DNA of 64,000 nt from Symbiodinium natans. Its lineage: Eukaryota > Sar > Dinophyceae > Suessiales > Symbiodiniaceae. The stretch lies in assembly GCA_905221605.1 (NCBI GenBank), contig CAJNDS010000440.1, positions 2,501 through 66,500 on the forward strand. The letters are read 5' to 3'. Positions 21,201 through 26,641 of the stretch are shown one piece after another. Numbering within the stretch: the stretch's first letter is position 1; every line of letters begins with the position of its first letter. The position numbers and the translations under genes are program-made. The notes below the pieces were generated by a model that was given only the letters and a program-made list of their open reading frames with translations, was not told where the DNA came from and searched no databases.

Positions 21201-22739
21201 AGGTTGTGGCTATGGACGCTGTTGGAGAGAATGCGGGTGCATGGGGGGGGCTGGGAAGAAGCCGAGCCCCTGGTGACGGAAGGCTTCTGTTGCGGTCTGC
21301 CTGCCGCAAACACAGCCCTCAAGCAGCTTAGGGAATGGAAGTTCAGCGTTTGAAACCAAAGCCCTGGGTTTCGGGTTCTAGGTTTACAGGGTCTAGCCCG
21401 GATGTCCTACAGACAGCCTTCAAGAAGTCCTTGGGCACACACGGGACTATGCAAGCATGTAAGCGAGGCTCTTCAAATGGCTCCGCCACGAACTGCTCGA
21501 AATAGCTTCGCTCGCTGGCGATGTACTTTGTGCACCTGCCAATCAAGCGTCATAGTCTAGTTTTGGGGTTTAGGGGCTTTTGGGTAGTTGAAGCATAGGA
21601 CCCAGAGTGACCTATTCAAAGACGATTGCCCTTGTTGAAACCAAAAAGAAGAAGAACAAAAAGGGCCGACTCTGGGTACATTACCCCTTGGTTCTTTGTA
21701 GGGAATGAGGGAAGTAGGGCCCCTATAATATGCCCTTTAACGGATTATATAGGGTATGCTCACTCCCTCATTCCCTACCAAGAACTAGCCAGATTAACCC
21801 TAACCCCCAAACCCCTACCCCGTAAACCCTAAACCCTAAACCCTAAGCCTAACCGCCGCCTGTCTCTCAGCAGTGCATGGTAGTCAGGGCAGCCATACAC
21901 CTGGCCAGGGAAGGCAAGGGCTCAAGCCGCGGCCCACAGGTGCAGAAGTTGGCTTAGGGTGCGTGTAGGGTTTAGGGTTTAGGGCTACCAGTTTGAGACT
22001 GGGTTTGTGCGGTCCAGCTACGCGGACTACTTGTGGGCTTGTTTGGCCTGAGCTCAAGGCGCCTGCGGAGTCAGAGAAAAAGAAAAACAAACACTTAAGG
22101 GTAGGAGATACGACCTCGGCCCGAATGTAGGGCAGTGACTCAGGGTAGATTTCGCAAGGGTTTAGGGTTTAGGGCTTAGGGCTTAGGGTTTAGAGTTTCG
22201 GGTTTAGGGGGGACAGTTTACGCAGGGTTCAAGTTTGTAGGGCTTGGGGGAGGGGGGGGGGGGTTGGGGGCCATGCAAGCGAGGTTGCACACCACGATGC
22301 TTAACAATGCATCCTTCCAGGTGCAGCTTCAAATTCATGCGTTGCGTCGTTTACGCGTTGCTCTTGTGCAAGGATTCCTGACCGCAACACTACTACATAA
22401 AGGAACCGGGCAACTTGCCGGGCCGTGAGAGCTGAGCTCTTAAAAGCGGTAGCCCCCCCCCCCCCCCCCCCCCCCCCAACACCCCGAAGCTCTGAACTTC
22501 CTCACTCTTGCATCTCATCCTACACCCTAATCCCAAAATCCGCCCCCCCCCCCACCTCACAAAACAAAACACCCTATATCCCATCAACAAAACACTAAAA
22601 CCAAAACCCAACAACCAACAACAAATCCTAAACCCTAAGCCCTAAACCCTAAACGCTAAACCCTAAACAAAACCGAAGCTTGAACTCATGCCAGGGCCTG
22701 GTCAGAGAAGGAGCGGAAGAGGCAGTTTCCATCGCGCGC
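6205..22739 (-). CDS. OTU-UIM-UBA deubiquitinase gene (gene span)
   Basis: Inferred single minus-strand gene. In transcript order the exons carry: catalytic Cys motif DGNCLFRSFSDQ (22698-22739), VYGCPDYHALLRD (21860-21900), YIASERSYFEQFVAEPFEE (21470-21535), FLARIQREGEWGDDVEIEA (18450-18514), VEIYASYGHSS (17522-17564), the catalytic His motif LLYEGHAHYNSLAP (15741-15804), a linker, two ubiquitin-interacting motifs (11803-11894 and 11093-11170), and a UBA domain split over 6833-6871 and 6205-6279. OTU proteases cleave ubiquitin from proteins; UIM and UBA bind ubiquitin, so the parts make sense together. Phases agree at every adjacent junction from 22739 to 18450, and from 11894 to 11093. The links 17564 to 15804 and 11093 to 6871 are less certain and some small exons are probably missing. 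The true 5-prime and 3-prime ends were not found. Confidence 0.75.
6833..6871 (-). CDS. OTU gene exon: first half of UBA domain
   Basis: A 39-nt micro-exon lies between GATCTAAG| and a GC donor (|GCAGAC). It encodes VMSMGFPLEKCIQ, the M-G-F loop and first helix of a UBA domain. Joined to the next exon it gives KCIQ-AYHLVGDNPEG without a phase change. Confidence 0.65.
6872..7012. repeat. TTTAGGG array in an intron
   Basis: About 13 uninterrupted TTTAGGG units run from 6917 to 7007. In the sense (minus) strand of the gene this is a CCCTAAA tract upstream of the UBA exon. Confidence 0.8.
7013..7142 (-). CDS. Candidate OTU gene exon
   Basis: The minus frame is open for 43 codons, containing MDADQSPMLPGTAGIF and RRASMLPKPEPSHLSP, a Ser/Pro-rich linker. 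The acceptor would be TTTAG|A or TTTAGAG|G from the adjoining telomere-like tract. Order and strand fit the gene; the exact ends are not fixed. Confidence 0.4.
7143..8215. other. Repeats, reverse family D-like remnant, weak frames
   Basis: CCCTAAA tracts with inserted ATTAAACCC and TTTAAACCC variants cover 7141-7285. A reverse-orientation family D-like remnant lies about 7556-7725. TTTTGGGG-type degenerate tracts cover 7760-7915. The island 7395-7520 is open on the minus strand in two frames without a firm exon. Confidence 0.5.
8218..8302 (-). mobile_element. Family E intron-like repeat, copy 1
   Basis: Read on minus it starts with a GTAGGC donor and shares the phrases TTGGGACAT, TTTAAGAGGA and CAGGAATATTTTTCAG with the intron 11730-11802 of the OTU gene. 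Two separated introns therefore derive from one source. Confidence 0.6.
8303..9849. other. Candidate micro-exons between arrays
   Basis: Candidate minus exons are 8410-8468 (EPQSKSAHSLASLGAESF after TTTAG|G) and 8535-8605 (LCHLNPANLLRHWSLQNEA); both have plus competitors. 8760-8980 is an AT-richer island. A TTTAGGG array of about 16 units spans 9268-9379. A reverse family D-like copy lies near 9595-9692. Confidence 0.4.
9850..9924 (-). CDS. Probable OTU gene exon
   Basis: The 25 codons lie between ATCTGTGAAG|G and the donor |GTGTGT and begin EDVIHNRPEFAALYGMVG. The exon starts and ends in phase 0, which allows direct joining to the UIM exon 11093-11170 upstream. No domain recognised. Confidence 0.5.
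10053..10250. repeat. (TA)n and T/G-run microsatellite
   Basis: An AT dinucleotide tract (about 10128-10190) is followed by T-runs and a G-run (to 10225). Open frames over it on both strands are compositional artefacts. Confidence 0.85.
10251..10976. other. Telomere-like tracts and AT-rich island
   Basis: TTTAGGG and TTCAGGG units lie at 10326-10382. The island 10600-10860 is AT-rich and of low complexity. No supported exon. Confidence 0.6.
10977..11078. mobile_element. Family C MITE-like element
   Basis: It starts TTGGGATGTTCCGCC and ends with the inverted GGGCGAACATCCCAA. The inner arms CTAACAGGCC and GGACCGCTAG are also inverted. Full copies occur at 23815, 30135 and 37623. Confidence 0.75.
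11093..11170 (-). CDS. OTU gene exon: ubiquitin-interacting motif 2
   Basis: The 26 codons follow CATCCCTTCAG| and begin VLEEEQKQLTLAMKESKAGH. The acidic triplet, the central Ala and the Ser four residues later match the UIM consensus. The donor is GC (|GCTAGC). Confidence 0.7.
11323..11432 (-). CDS. OTU gene exon, linker
   Basis: Bounded by ATTCCTCAG| and a GC donor (|GCAGATTC). The 36 codons contain CGDISQQFLVVVASADS. Phase matches both neighbouring exons (2 nt in, phase 0 out). No domain recognised. Confidence 0.6.
11523..11618 (-). CDS. OTU gene exon, linker
   Basis: Bounded by TTTTATTTTAG| and a GA donor (|GAGGGTAAAT). The 31 codons contain FLRDLGAPEVKRLSRSSPSP, and the phase fits both neighbours. 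A second open frame exists but does not fit the junctions. Confidence 0.5.
11653..11729 (-). CDS. OTU gene exon, basic linker
   Basis: Bounded by TTTTTCAGAG|G and a GC donor (|GCTAGACG). It encodes VSRAILLKNALKMKKW and nine more residues. The 73-bp intron upstream of it is a family E repeat. Confidence 0.6.
11730..11802 (-). mobile_element. Family E intron-like repeat, copy 2
   Basis: This is the whole intron between the exons 11803-11894 and 11653-11729. It starts GTAGGTTCTTGGGACAT and ends CAGGAATATTTTTCAGAG, and closely resembles 8218-8302. Confidence 0.65.
11803..11894 (-). CDS. OTU gene exon: ubiquitin-interacting motif 1
   Basis: It follows CATAACCAG| and ends at a GTAGGT donor. It encodes SERKRMEEEVVDAILQQSAG; EEE-x-V-x-x-A-x-x-x-x-S is a clear UIM pattern. 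A TTTAGGG tract lies immediately upstream (right side). Confidence 0.7.
11895..13100. other. Arrays, A-runs, and weak exon candidates
   Basis: TTTAGGG tracts occur at 11903-11985 and 12345-12465, CCCTAAA at 12950-13080. A short minus exon candidate near 12005-12033 (LEGGHALDAPRGY) follows TTTAG|G. The minus frame 12470-12755 is open for about 95 codons but has no splice-site support. 12190-12240 is an A-rich run. Confidence 0.45.
13101..13190 (-). CDS. OTU gene exon
   Basis: Bounded by GGCTTAG|G, inside the edge of a telomere-like tract, and a GC donor (|GCTGAC). It encodes LRSNFLFAEDMALQDSRAEW and nine more residues. Its 2-nt start completes the codon left open by exon 13365-13464. Confidence 0.6.
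13191..13364. repeat. TTTAGGG array forming most of an intron
   Basis: The 174-bp intron between two supported exons consists almost wholly of TTTAGGG (13199-13295) and TTTGGGG-type units; in the sense strand this is CCCTAAA running up to the acceptor CTTAG. Confidence 0.7.
13365..13464 (-). CDS. OTU gene exon, helical, degenerate UIM-like
   Basis: Starts after AAACCCAG|, where the acceptor is the end of a CCCTAAA tract in sense orientation, and ends at a GA donor. It encodes VVDESIRLSRLEFEHKSEAE and thirteen more residues, a charged helix. Confidence 0.6.
13836..13905 (-). CDS. Probable OTU gene exon, coiled coil
   Basis: After GCGTGCCAG| it encodes AGLRREGVNEADAKLTEQEA, a charged helix. 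The 3-prime end is approximate. CCCTAAA and CCCCAAA units flank it on the left. Confidence 0.5.
13906..15740. other. Arrays, a 10-bp minisatellite, and candidate exons
   Basis: A tandem 10-bp repeat AGGGCTTTGT/A runs from about 14165 to 14250. Candidate minus exons: 14294-14385 (ANGEDAAICRSRRRYEAAES, GT donor), 14717-14800 (LGLPGLEDTALDLCRDCSES), 15273-15342 (IQGGLCPIAQQLRPGEIEEP) and 15555-15625 (VAILNGRHIPQTPAVI, GA donor). 14790-14970 is AT-rich. TTTAGGG arrays lie at 14612-14700 and 15357-15480. Confidence 0.45.
15741..15804 (-). CDS. OTU gene exon: catalytic His motif
   Basis: Bounded by CCAACTGGAAG|G and the donor |GTGAAT. It encodes LLYEGHAHYNSLAP plus seven residues. H-Y-N-S is the conserved histidine block that closes the OTU active site. 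CCCTAAA-type units lie left and TTTTAGGG units right. Confidence 0.7.
15805..17521. other. Variant arrays and candidate exons
   Basis: TTTTAGGG (8-bp) units at 15838-15920, TTTAGGG arrays at 16312-16440 and 16785-16855, CCCTAAA at 16600-16655. Candidate minus exon 16681-16757 (RTFHEACDAKWPQPVRPPSW) has a perfect GTAAGT donor and resembles the FHE segment before the OTU histidine. Others are 16195-16290 and 17266-17321 (KHHVAKAQERFTTS). A family F repeat covers 17151-17246 and a partial family C end 16974-16997. Confidence 0.45.
17522..17564 (-). CDS. OTU gene exon: central strand
   Basis: Bounded by CGCGCGAAG| and the donor |GTTGTG. It encodes VEIYASYGHSSRPQ, matching the I/V-E-I-Y strand that follows the WGD block in OTU domains. 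A short candidate at 18061-18086 (LSELQRAWQ, donor GTGAGG) would fit between this exon and 18450-18514 but lacks a standard acceptor. Confidence 0.6.
18450..18514 (-). CDS. OTU gene exon: WGD block
   Basis: Bounded by CACGCGGCAG|G and the donor |GTACGT. It encodes FLARIQREGEWGDDVEIEA and two more residues, the classical W-G-D/H-x-x-E-I/L-x-A segment of the OTU fold. Its first base completes the GA left by exon 21470-21535, giving F-E-E-F-L. Confidence 0.7.
18515..19232. other. Intron sequence: CCCCTAAA array and AT-rich island
   Basis: An 8-bp variant array (CCCCTAAA, about twelve units) fills 19045-19150. 18640-18790 is an AT-rich, low-complexity island with ATGATAATGCTA-type phrases. 18838-18905 holds CCCTGAA/CCCTAAA units. 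The whole belongs to the OTU intron that also holds the RCC1-like gene. Confidence 0.6.
19233..21006 (-). CDS. RCC1-like repeat protein with ubiquitin-like N-terminus
   Basis: Three exons: 19657-21006, 19479-19511 and 19233-19352, joining in frame to 500 codons including Met. The ATG at 21006 was chosen; the GTG just upstream is not a eukaryotic start. Residues 1 to about 75 look like a ubiquitin-like fold (VEVSLISGRQVSVEIDLDAS, ending SGDSLTLHL). The rest is about ten repeats of 40-43 residues, each with DGSVVTWG and GGDSSAVQDQLKNVQQIQAS-type phrases, a beta-propeller family expanded in dinoflagellates and often labelled HERC-like. There is no HECT domain here. The junctions are proved by the repeat itself: AFAAIRADGSI is completed by VTWGRKDSGGDS. 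The third exon runs to TAG at 19233 after an unusual tail, so the true end could lie on further exons. The gene lies inside an intron of the OTU gene, same strand. Confidence 0.88.
19353..19478 (-). mobile_element. Inserted intron 2 of the RCC1-like gene, carrying CCCTAAA
   Basis: The 126-bp intron starts GTGACCTAG and ends AACCCAG; the following exon starts GTGACCT, so a 7-base GTGACCT duplication flanks the insert. The sense 3-prime end is five CCCTAAA units running into the acceptor. Telomere-like repeats are therefore part of the inserted piece. Confidence 0.7.
19512..19656 (-). mobile_element. Family F introner, intron 1 of the RCC1-like gene
   Basis: A GC-AG intron of 145 bp splits one RCC1 repeat. 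Its ends CTTAGGGATACTTGGGAA and TTCCAAGTTCAGTCTAG are partly inverted, and GCAT stands on both sides, the left copy giving the GC donor. An inner phrase with TTCCTAAGAAAC is duplicated. A related copy is at 17151-17246. Confidence 0.75.
21026..21133. mobile_element. Family D element upstream of the RCC1-like gene
   Basis: It reads GGGGGCTTCCGAAAGTTGGGG at one end and TTGTCGTAAACCCCCA at the other, with GGGATCCTACTACTTGGGGG inside. It lies 20 bp upstream of the RCC1-like ATG, and the minus exon 21145-21190 lies on its far side, so it is placed like an introner. Confidence 0.65.
21145..21190 (-). CDS. Candidate exon upstream of the RCC1-like gene
   Basis: After TAAGCCTCAG| the minus frame encodes LKPISEAWIIIHGDDAE. 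It could be a 5-prime exon of the RCC1-like gene. Donor not fixed. Confidence 0.35.
21470..21535 (-). CDS. OTU gene exon: helix before WGD block
   Basis: Bounded by TTGATTGGCAG|G and a GC donor (|GCCTCG). It encodes CTKYIASERSYFEQFVAEPF and EE, the usual Y-I-x-x-x-x-x-x-F-x-x-F-V segment. Its first base completes AG from exon 21860-21900. Confidence 0.7.
21691..21785. mobile_element. Family G MITE-like element
   Basis: The ends GTTCTTTGTAGGGAATGAGG and CCTCATTCCCTACCAAGAAC are inverted over about 22 bp with one mismatch. The core TATAATATGCCC / GGGTATGC is also partly inverted. It sits in the OTU intron. A similar phrase (TTCCTAGTAGGGAATGGGGG) recurs near 56650. Confidence 0.65.
21860..21900 (-). 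CDS. OTU gene exon
   Basis: A 41-nt exon between CCTGGCCAG| and a GC donor. It encodes VYGCPDYHALLRD, the Y-G-x-x-x-x-H-x-x-L-R segment after the catalytic Cys helix. Confidence 0.7.
22318..22377 (-). CDS. Candidate exon
   Basis: After TTGCGGTCAG| the minus frame encodes ILAQEQRVNDATHEFEAAP. The plus strand is also open after CATCCTTCCAG|G (VQLQIHALRRLRVALVQG), so the strand is not settled. It lies inside the intron between the first two OTU exons found. Confidence 0.35.
22698..22739 (-). CDS. OTU gene exon: catalytic Asp/Cys motif
   Basis: A 42-nt exon between GGTTTTGCCAG| and a GC donor. It encodes ARDGNCLFRSFSDQ: D-G-N-C-L-F-R is the nucleophile motif of OTU cysteine proteases, with Asp and Cys intact. 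CCCTAAA units lie left and TTTAGGG/TTTGGGG units right. Confidence 0.78.
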
Positions 22740-23175
22740 CTGGCAAAACCGCGGCTTCTTTGTCACGCGAAGGATTCAGACCAAGGCCTGTGGGGTTTAG
22801 GGTTTGGGGTTTGGGGTTTGGGGTTTGGGGTTTGGGGTTTGGGGTTTGGGGTATCGGGTTTCGGGTTTCGGGTTTCGGGTTCAGGGCCCTTTGTGCATCA
22901 GAAGGAGAGGGCTCGGCTGTTGATTCCCGGGGCTGGCCCTAACATACACTCTAAGCCCCACGACCCTAAGCCCCTAAACTTGAAGCCTCAGAGGTTTCCG
23001 CCAACCCCCTGAAACCACCATCAGATGGTAACATGAACAAGATTCGGGATAGTACTGATGCTAGTGTTATCATATTGATAGCCTGAAAATGCTCACCATG
23101 TGAAGGTGTTGTTCAGCGTGTAGCAGAATGGAAGGATCCTTCATGTTGAACTTAGGGAGTTGGGTAGTTATGAGG
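22740..23175. repeat. TTTGGGG variant array and flanking DNA
   Basis: About seven units of TTTGGGG (22800-22852) grade into TTTCGGG. The rest, to 23175, has no supported exon. Confidence 0.65.
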
Positions 23176-23282
23176 CTACTCGATGTCAATGGTTTCGATG
23201 TTGGGATCTATGATGCGGTGCGTTTTGACCAGGTACTCGACCTGCATGTTGGAGGGCAAGCGACCTAGTTCAGCGGCTACTC
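23176..23282 (-). CDS. Terminal exon of an unidentified gene
   Basis: The minus frame encodes AAELGRLPSNMQVEYLVKTH and RIIDPNIETIDIE and ends in TAG at 23176. It reads like the C-terminus of a conserved protein, and it marks the end of a gene lying upstream of the OTU gene. The acceptor is about 23283-23290. Confidence 0.5.
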
Positions 23283-23814
23283 TAGGTACTGTAACCCCCC
23301 CCTTAAATGGGGGGGAGGGGGACATGTTGAACGATAAACCCTATACCCGAAACCCTAAACAACCCTAAACCCGAAACCCTAAACCCTAAACCCTAAACCC
23401 TAAACCCTAAACCCTAAACCCTAAACCGCCAGAATTTAGACAAGCCCTTCATTGCTGTCATTGCTGTGCCACCAGAAGCTGCTTGCACATCTGGGACGTC
23501 CTGAAACCCTCAGGTCTGACTCATGGTTGCACTTGGGGCTAATAGTAGGGTTTAGGGTTTTGGGTTTAGGGTTTAGGGTTTAGGGTTCAGGGTTTAGGGT
23601 TTCGTATTTAGGGTTTAGGGTTCAGGGCTAGGGTTCAGGTTTTTAAGGGGCTTGAGTGTCTCAAAAGCGAACAGGGTGAGACAGTGGCAGGGTTGGAGCG
23701 GCATGCTCCCATGCAGAGTCTGCAGGACTCACCAGGCTTGGGGTCCCCCTTGATACTTCCTAACACGGTTTAGGGTTTAGGGTTTGGGGTTTGGGGTTTA
23801 GGGTTTAGGATAAC
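23283..23814. repeat. CCCTAAA and TTTAGGG tracts
   Basis: CCCTAAA tract 23345-23425 and TTTAGGG tract 23547-23640 surround a unique island (23425-23540) without a firm exon. Confidence 0.65.
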
Positions 23815-23912
23815 TTGGGATGTTCCCCCCTTCTACTAACAGTCCTTCATAGGGATTATAGTACCCCCCCCTATGATAATCTCCACCAAGGACTGTTAGT
23901 ATAAGGGGACAC
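23815..23912. mobile_element. Family C MITE-like element
   Basis: TTGGGATGTTCCCCCCTTCT ... CTAACAGTCCTT is mirrored by AAGGACTGTTAGTATAAGG; the last bases of the right end are lost. Confidence 0.7.
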
Positions 23913-24007
23913 CAGGAGCCTTAAATTATGAAGCCGCGGAAGTTCTTGACCCTTGGAGGCCGCGTTGTTTGCACGTTGGACTCATTCCGCCGCATGGACA
24001 CAGGAAC

Positions 24008-24008
<1 letters not shown>

Positions 24009-24070
<62 letters not shown>
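24009..24070. repeat. (CTTA)n microsatellite
   Basis: About fifteen units of the tetranucleotide CTTA. Confidence 0.95.
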
Positions 24071-24151
24071 CTCACACATCCGAAAGGTCCAGCTGAAGAA
24101 GAAGTAGCAGCACAGCAGGTTGTCTCGACCCTCAAGGCTTCTCAGGGTTTA

Positions 24152-24292
24152 GGTTGCTGGCTCCCGCTTGTTTCTTGAGCTTTCGAGATGGGCGTCTTCG
24201 GAAATCGCCTGCAGGATCCAGACCTTGGGACCCCCACGGCGGTGGAAAGAGAGGCCGCTAGAGGCCGTAGCTGCCCGTTGCATCGCGATTCC
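24152..24292 (-). CDS. Probable exon next to a family D element
   Basis: After CCACATTTTCAG| the minus frame encodes GIAMQRAATASSGLSFHRRG and, later, VWILQAISEDAHLESSR. A family D element ends 7 bp upstream, so the element forms the preceding intron end. The 3-prime limit is uncertain. Confidence 0.45.
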
Positions 24293-24298
24293 CTGAAA

Positions 24299-24372
24299 AT
24301 GTGGGGGGTTTACGATAGTAGGGGGTACCATATCGGGGCCCTCTTATTAAAAGGGGATCCTACTATCTGTCA
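24299..24372. mobile_element. Family D element, truncated
   Basis: GTGGGGGGTTTACGATAGTAG to GGGGATCCTACTATCTG; the second end is missing. Confidence 0.6.
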
Positions 24373-25585
24373 GGGGTTCGAAGTGAAGACCTCAAACCCT
24401 CAAACCCAACCCCCTGCTTGAAAGTTGAGTTGCGACTTCCACGTAAGCCTAGACAAACGTCTACAGCTGACGGGCTTTTAAGTCCAGGTTTAGGGTTTGG
24501 GCATCTAGTGCTAGGATTGACTGCTTCTTCGATCCATCCCACAATTGTGAGAACAAACCCTGCGTCTTTAGTACTGACCGATAGCCGCCCTCTCACGAGA
24601 TTCGGCTGCGTAGCTGTCAAGCCCCATGGAATCGCAGGAGCAGCAGCTACCCTGGCACCAGTCTGGGTTCAGGTTGGGAGGGGGGGGAGGGTGGGATGGG
24701 GTTTAGGGTTTAGGGTTTGGCGTTTGGGATTTGGGGTTTAGGGTTTGAGGCTCCCTGTTCTCCTGTCGAAATGTGCAAGCGCGCAGACTTAAGTTTTGGG
24801 GGGAAGAGGTTGAGGCTTAGGGCTACTTTGTTCACCGGGCTGGCGGTTTCGGATGCCAGGGCATCGAGGAGATGATGCAAAGGGCCACGGGAAAGCCACC
24901 CCTCCCCCATAATAATGAGTCGACAGCCAAGCAACTCATGAGATCGAAGCTGCCCTCAAACCCCAAAATCCCAAACCCAGCTGATCCTCGATCCCGAAGC
25001 CCGCAGCCCTGCAGACACTAAGACTCAACCAGCGGCTTTGCACCTGCCCAGCCAAAGCCTGAGCGCTGGTGGTTCCGGGCTCTGTTTTAAGGCAGAAAGC
25101 GTACGGTAAGCTTTAACCCCTAAATTGTGCGACACGATTCTGGTGGTTTGAAGCAGGGTAGGTTTCCAAGAAGCTTGCAACGTCCCAAAAAATGTATATG
25201 TATACATGTATATATATATATACACATATATATATATATAGAGCAATAACAAATTGAAGAAGAGCAACAATAAGCATGGGCCTAAATCATTCAGGCTAAA
25301 TGTATTTCAAAACAAAGCTTGTGCCCAAGGGCTCAGCAACATAGCACTGCCTACTATAGGAGGTTCATGCCCTGTCTGCGTCTTATTCTGGGGGGAGCGG
25401 TCACTTAGGCTGTTGGCTTCGCATATGGGATCCCAAGCCTCAGAGCCTCAACCCTGCTAAGCTCCCAAAGCCTGGGCCCCAAACCCTAAACCCTAAACCC
25501 TAATAAACCCTAAACCCTAAACCCTAAACCCTAAACCCTAAACCCTGAACCCTAAACCCTGAACCCTAAACCCTAAACCCTAAAC
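24373..25585. other. Mixed repeat DNA with uncertain frames
   Basis: Open minus frames at 24480-24620 and 24740-24930 contain protein-like stretches but no consistent splice sites. An AT microsatellite lies at 25193-25240. CCCTAAA units fill 25480-25586. Confidence 0.4.
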
Positions 25586-25673
25586 CCCAGTTCCAGGTAG
25601 AGTTCCGGCTTTAGGTCGGCCCACGGGCCGAGCATCCTGAGCATCAGCTGAAGCTGGCTTTCTCCGCGGATCC
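25586..25673 (-). CDS. Probable exon with telomere-repeat donor
   Basis: It encodes ESQLQLMLRMLGPWADLKPE and LYLELG. The donor would be CTGGG|GTTTAGGG, that is, the first GT of the adjoining repeat tract. The acceptor is CTAG or CTAGAG at 25674-25678. CCCTAAA lies left, TTTAGGG right. Confidence 0.5.
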
Positions 25674-25799
25674 CTCTAGTTTAGGGTTTAGGGTTTAGGG
25701 TTTAGGGTTTGGGGCTTGGGGTTTGGGGTTTGGGGTTTGGGGTTTGGGGTTTGGGGTTTGGGGTTCGGGGTTTGGGGTTTGGGGTTTGGGGTTTGGGTT

Positions 25800-25880
25800 T
25801 ACTAGCGTTTAAGGTCAAGGTCCCCAAAGCGACCCTCAACAACAGGCCCCGGCTGCCACCGGGCCCTCGAGACTCCCCCA
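25800..25880 (-). CDS. Probable exon after a truncated introner
   Basis: Begins right after the ACCTAG end of the element 25881-25962. Two minus frames are open (GVSRARWQPGPVVEGRFGDL or GESRGPGGSRGLLLRVALGT); the second fits a GC donor in the preceding exon. Confidence 0.4.
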
Positions 25881-25962
25881 CTAGGTTGCCCAGTATCCTA
25901 GGATTAAAAAGGGTGCCCTTTTTTGCTTAAAGGGGTTTATAAGGGAACCTACACCCCCAAAA
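25881..25962. mobile_element. Family A introner, truncated
   Basis: It matches 57825-57937 nearly base for base from CTAGGTTGCCCAGTATCC through GGGAACCTACACCCCCAAAA and then stops; the second inverted end is missing and coding-like sequence follows. Confidence 0.75.
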
Positions 25963-26017
25963 AAGCGAAAGCCCAACGCACCCTTGACTAACGCAGTTTC
26001 AAGCTGCTCGCGGGAAA
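25963..26017 (-). CDS. Probable exon before a truncated introner
   Basis: After GCTCCCACCCAG| the minus frame encodes VISREQLETALVKGALGF. The telomere-like tract 26072-26175 lies upstream. Confidence 0.45.
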
Positions 26018-26641
26018 TTACTCCTGGGTGGGAGCCTCAGCCCCGGACCTCCAGCACGTCCCTCAACCACCCTAAACCCTAAACCCTAAACCCTAAACCC
26101 TAAACCCTAAACCCTAAACCCTAAACCCTGAACCCTGAACCCTAAACCCTAAACCCTAAACCCTAAACCCTAATCCTAAGCATGCCAGAGCCTGAAACAC
26201 GAAGCCCCAAAATCCTGAAGTCTGAGACTTTGGACTCAGCCCAACCCCTCGCAAGAAGAGCCACGATAATAGCAGTAGCAATATGGGTAGGTCTCCAAAC
26301 TATTCAGGAATGGTCCCGCGGCCGAAGTTCTGCCATGCCCTGCATAACCCCTCTAAGCCCTAAGGGGCCCCTAGTCCTGAGACCTTCAGGTTTTAACCCG
26401 AGTTTTCGCGCTTTTGCAACTACGACACAGCACAATGCAGATGCTGCAAATGAAAGACACCCCGTCGACTGCTTTGATACACAACAGTCTACTAGTGTAG
26501 CCCTTTGGCTGGATGAGATGCACACCCCTCGATGACTTGCTCTGGCCCGGTTGGATGTAAGAAGGCATCAGAGTAGCGCAGTATGGCATGTGACTGTACC
26601 TTGTAGAACAGTGTAGCAGTATGCGCTGTTATGCACTGAAT
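26018..26641. other. CCCTAAA tract and intergenic island
   Basis: CCCTAAA tract 26070-26172, then a unique island to 26641 that is the downstream flank of the 387-codon gene. Open frames here are short and overlapping; none is supported. Confidence 0.55.
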
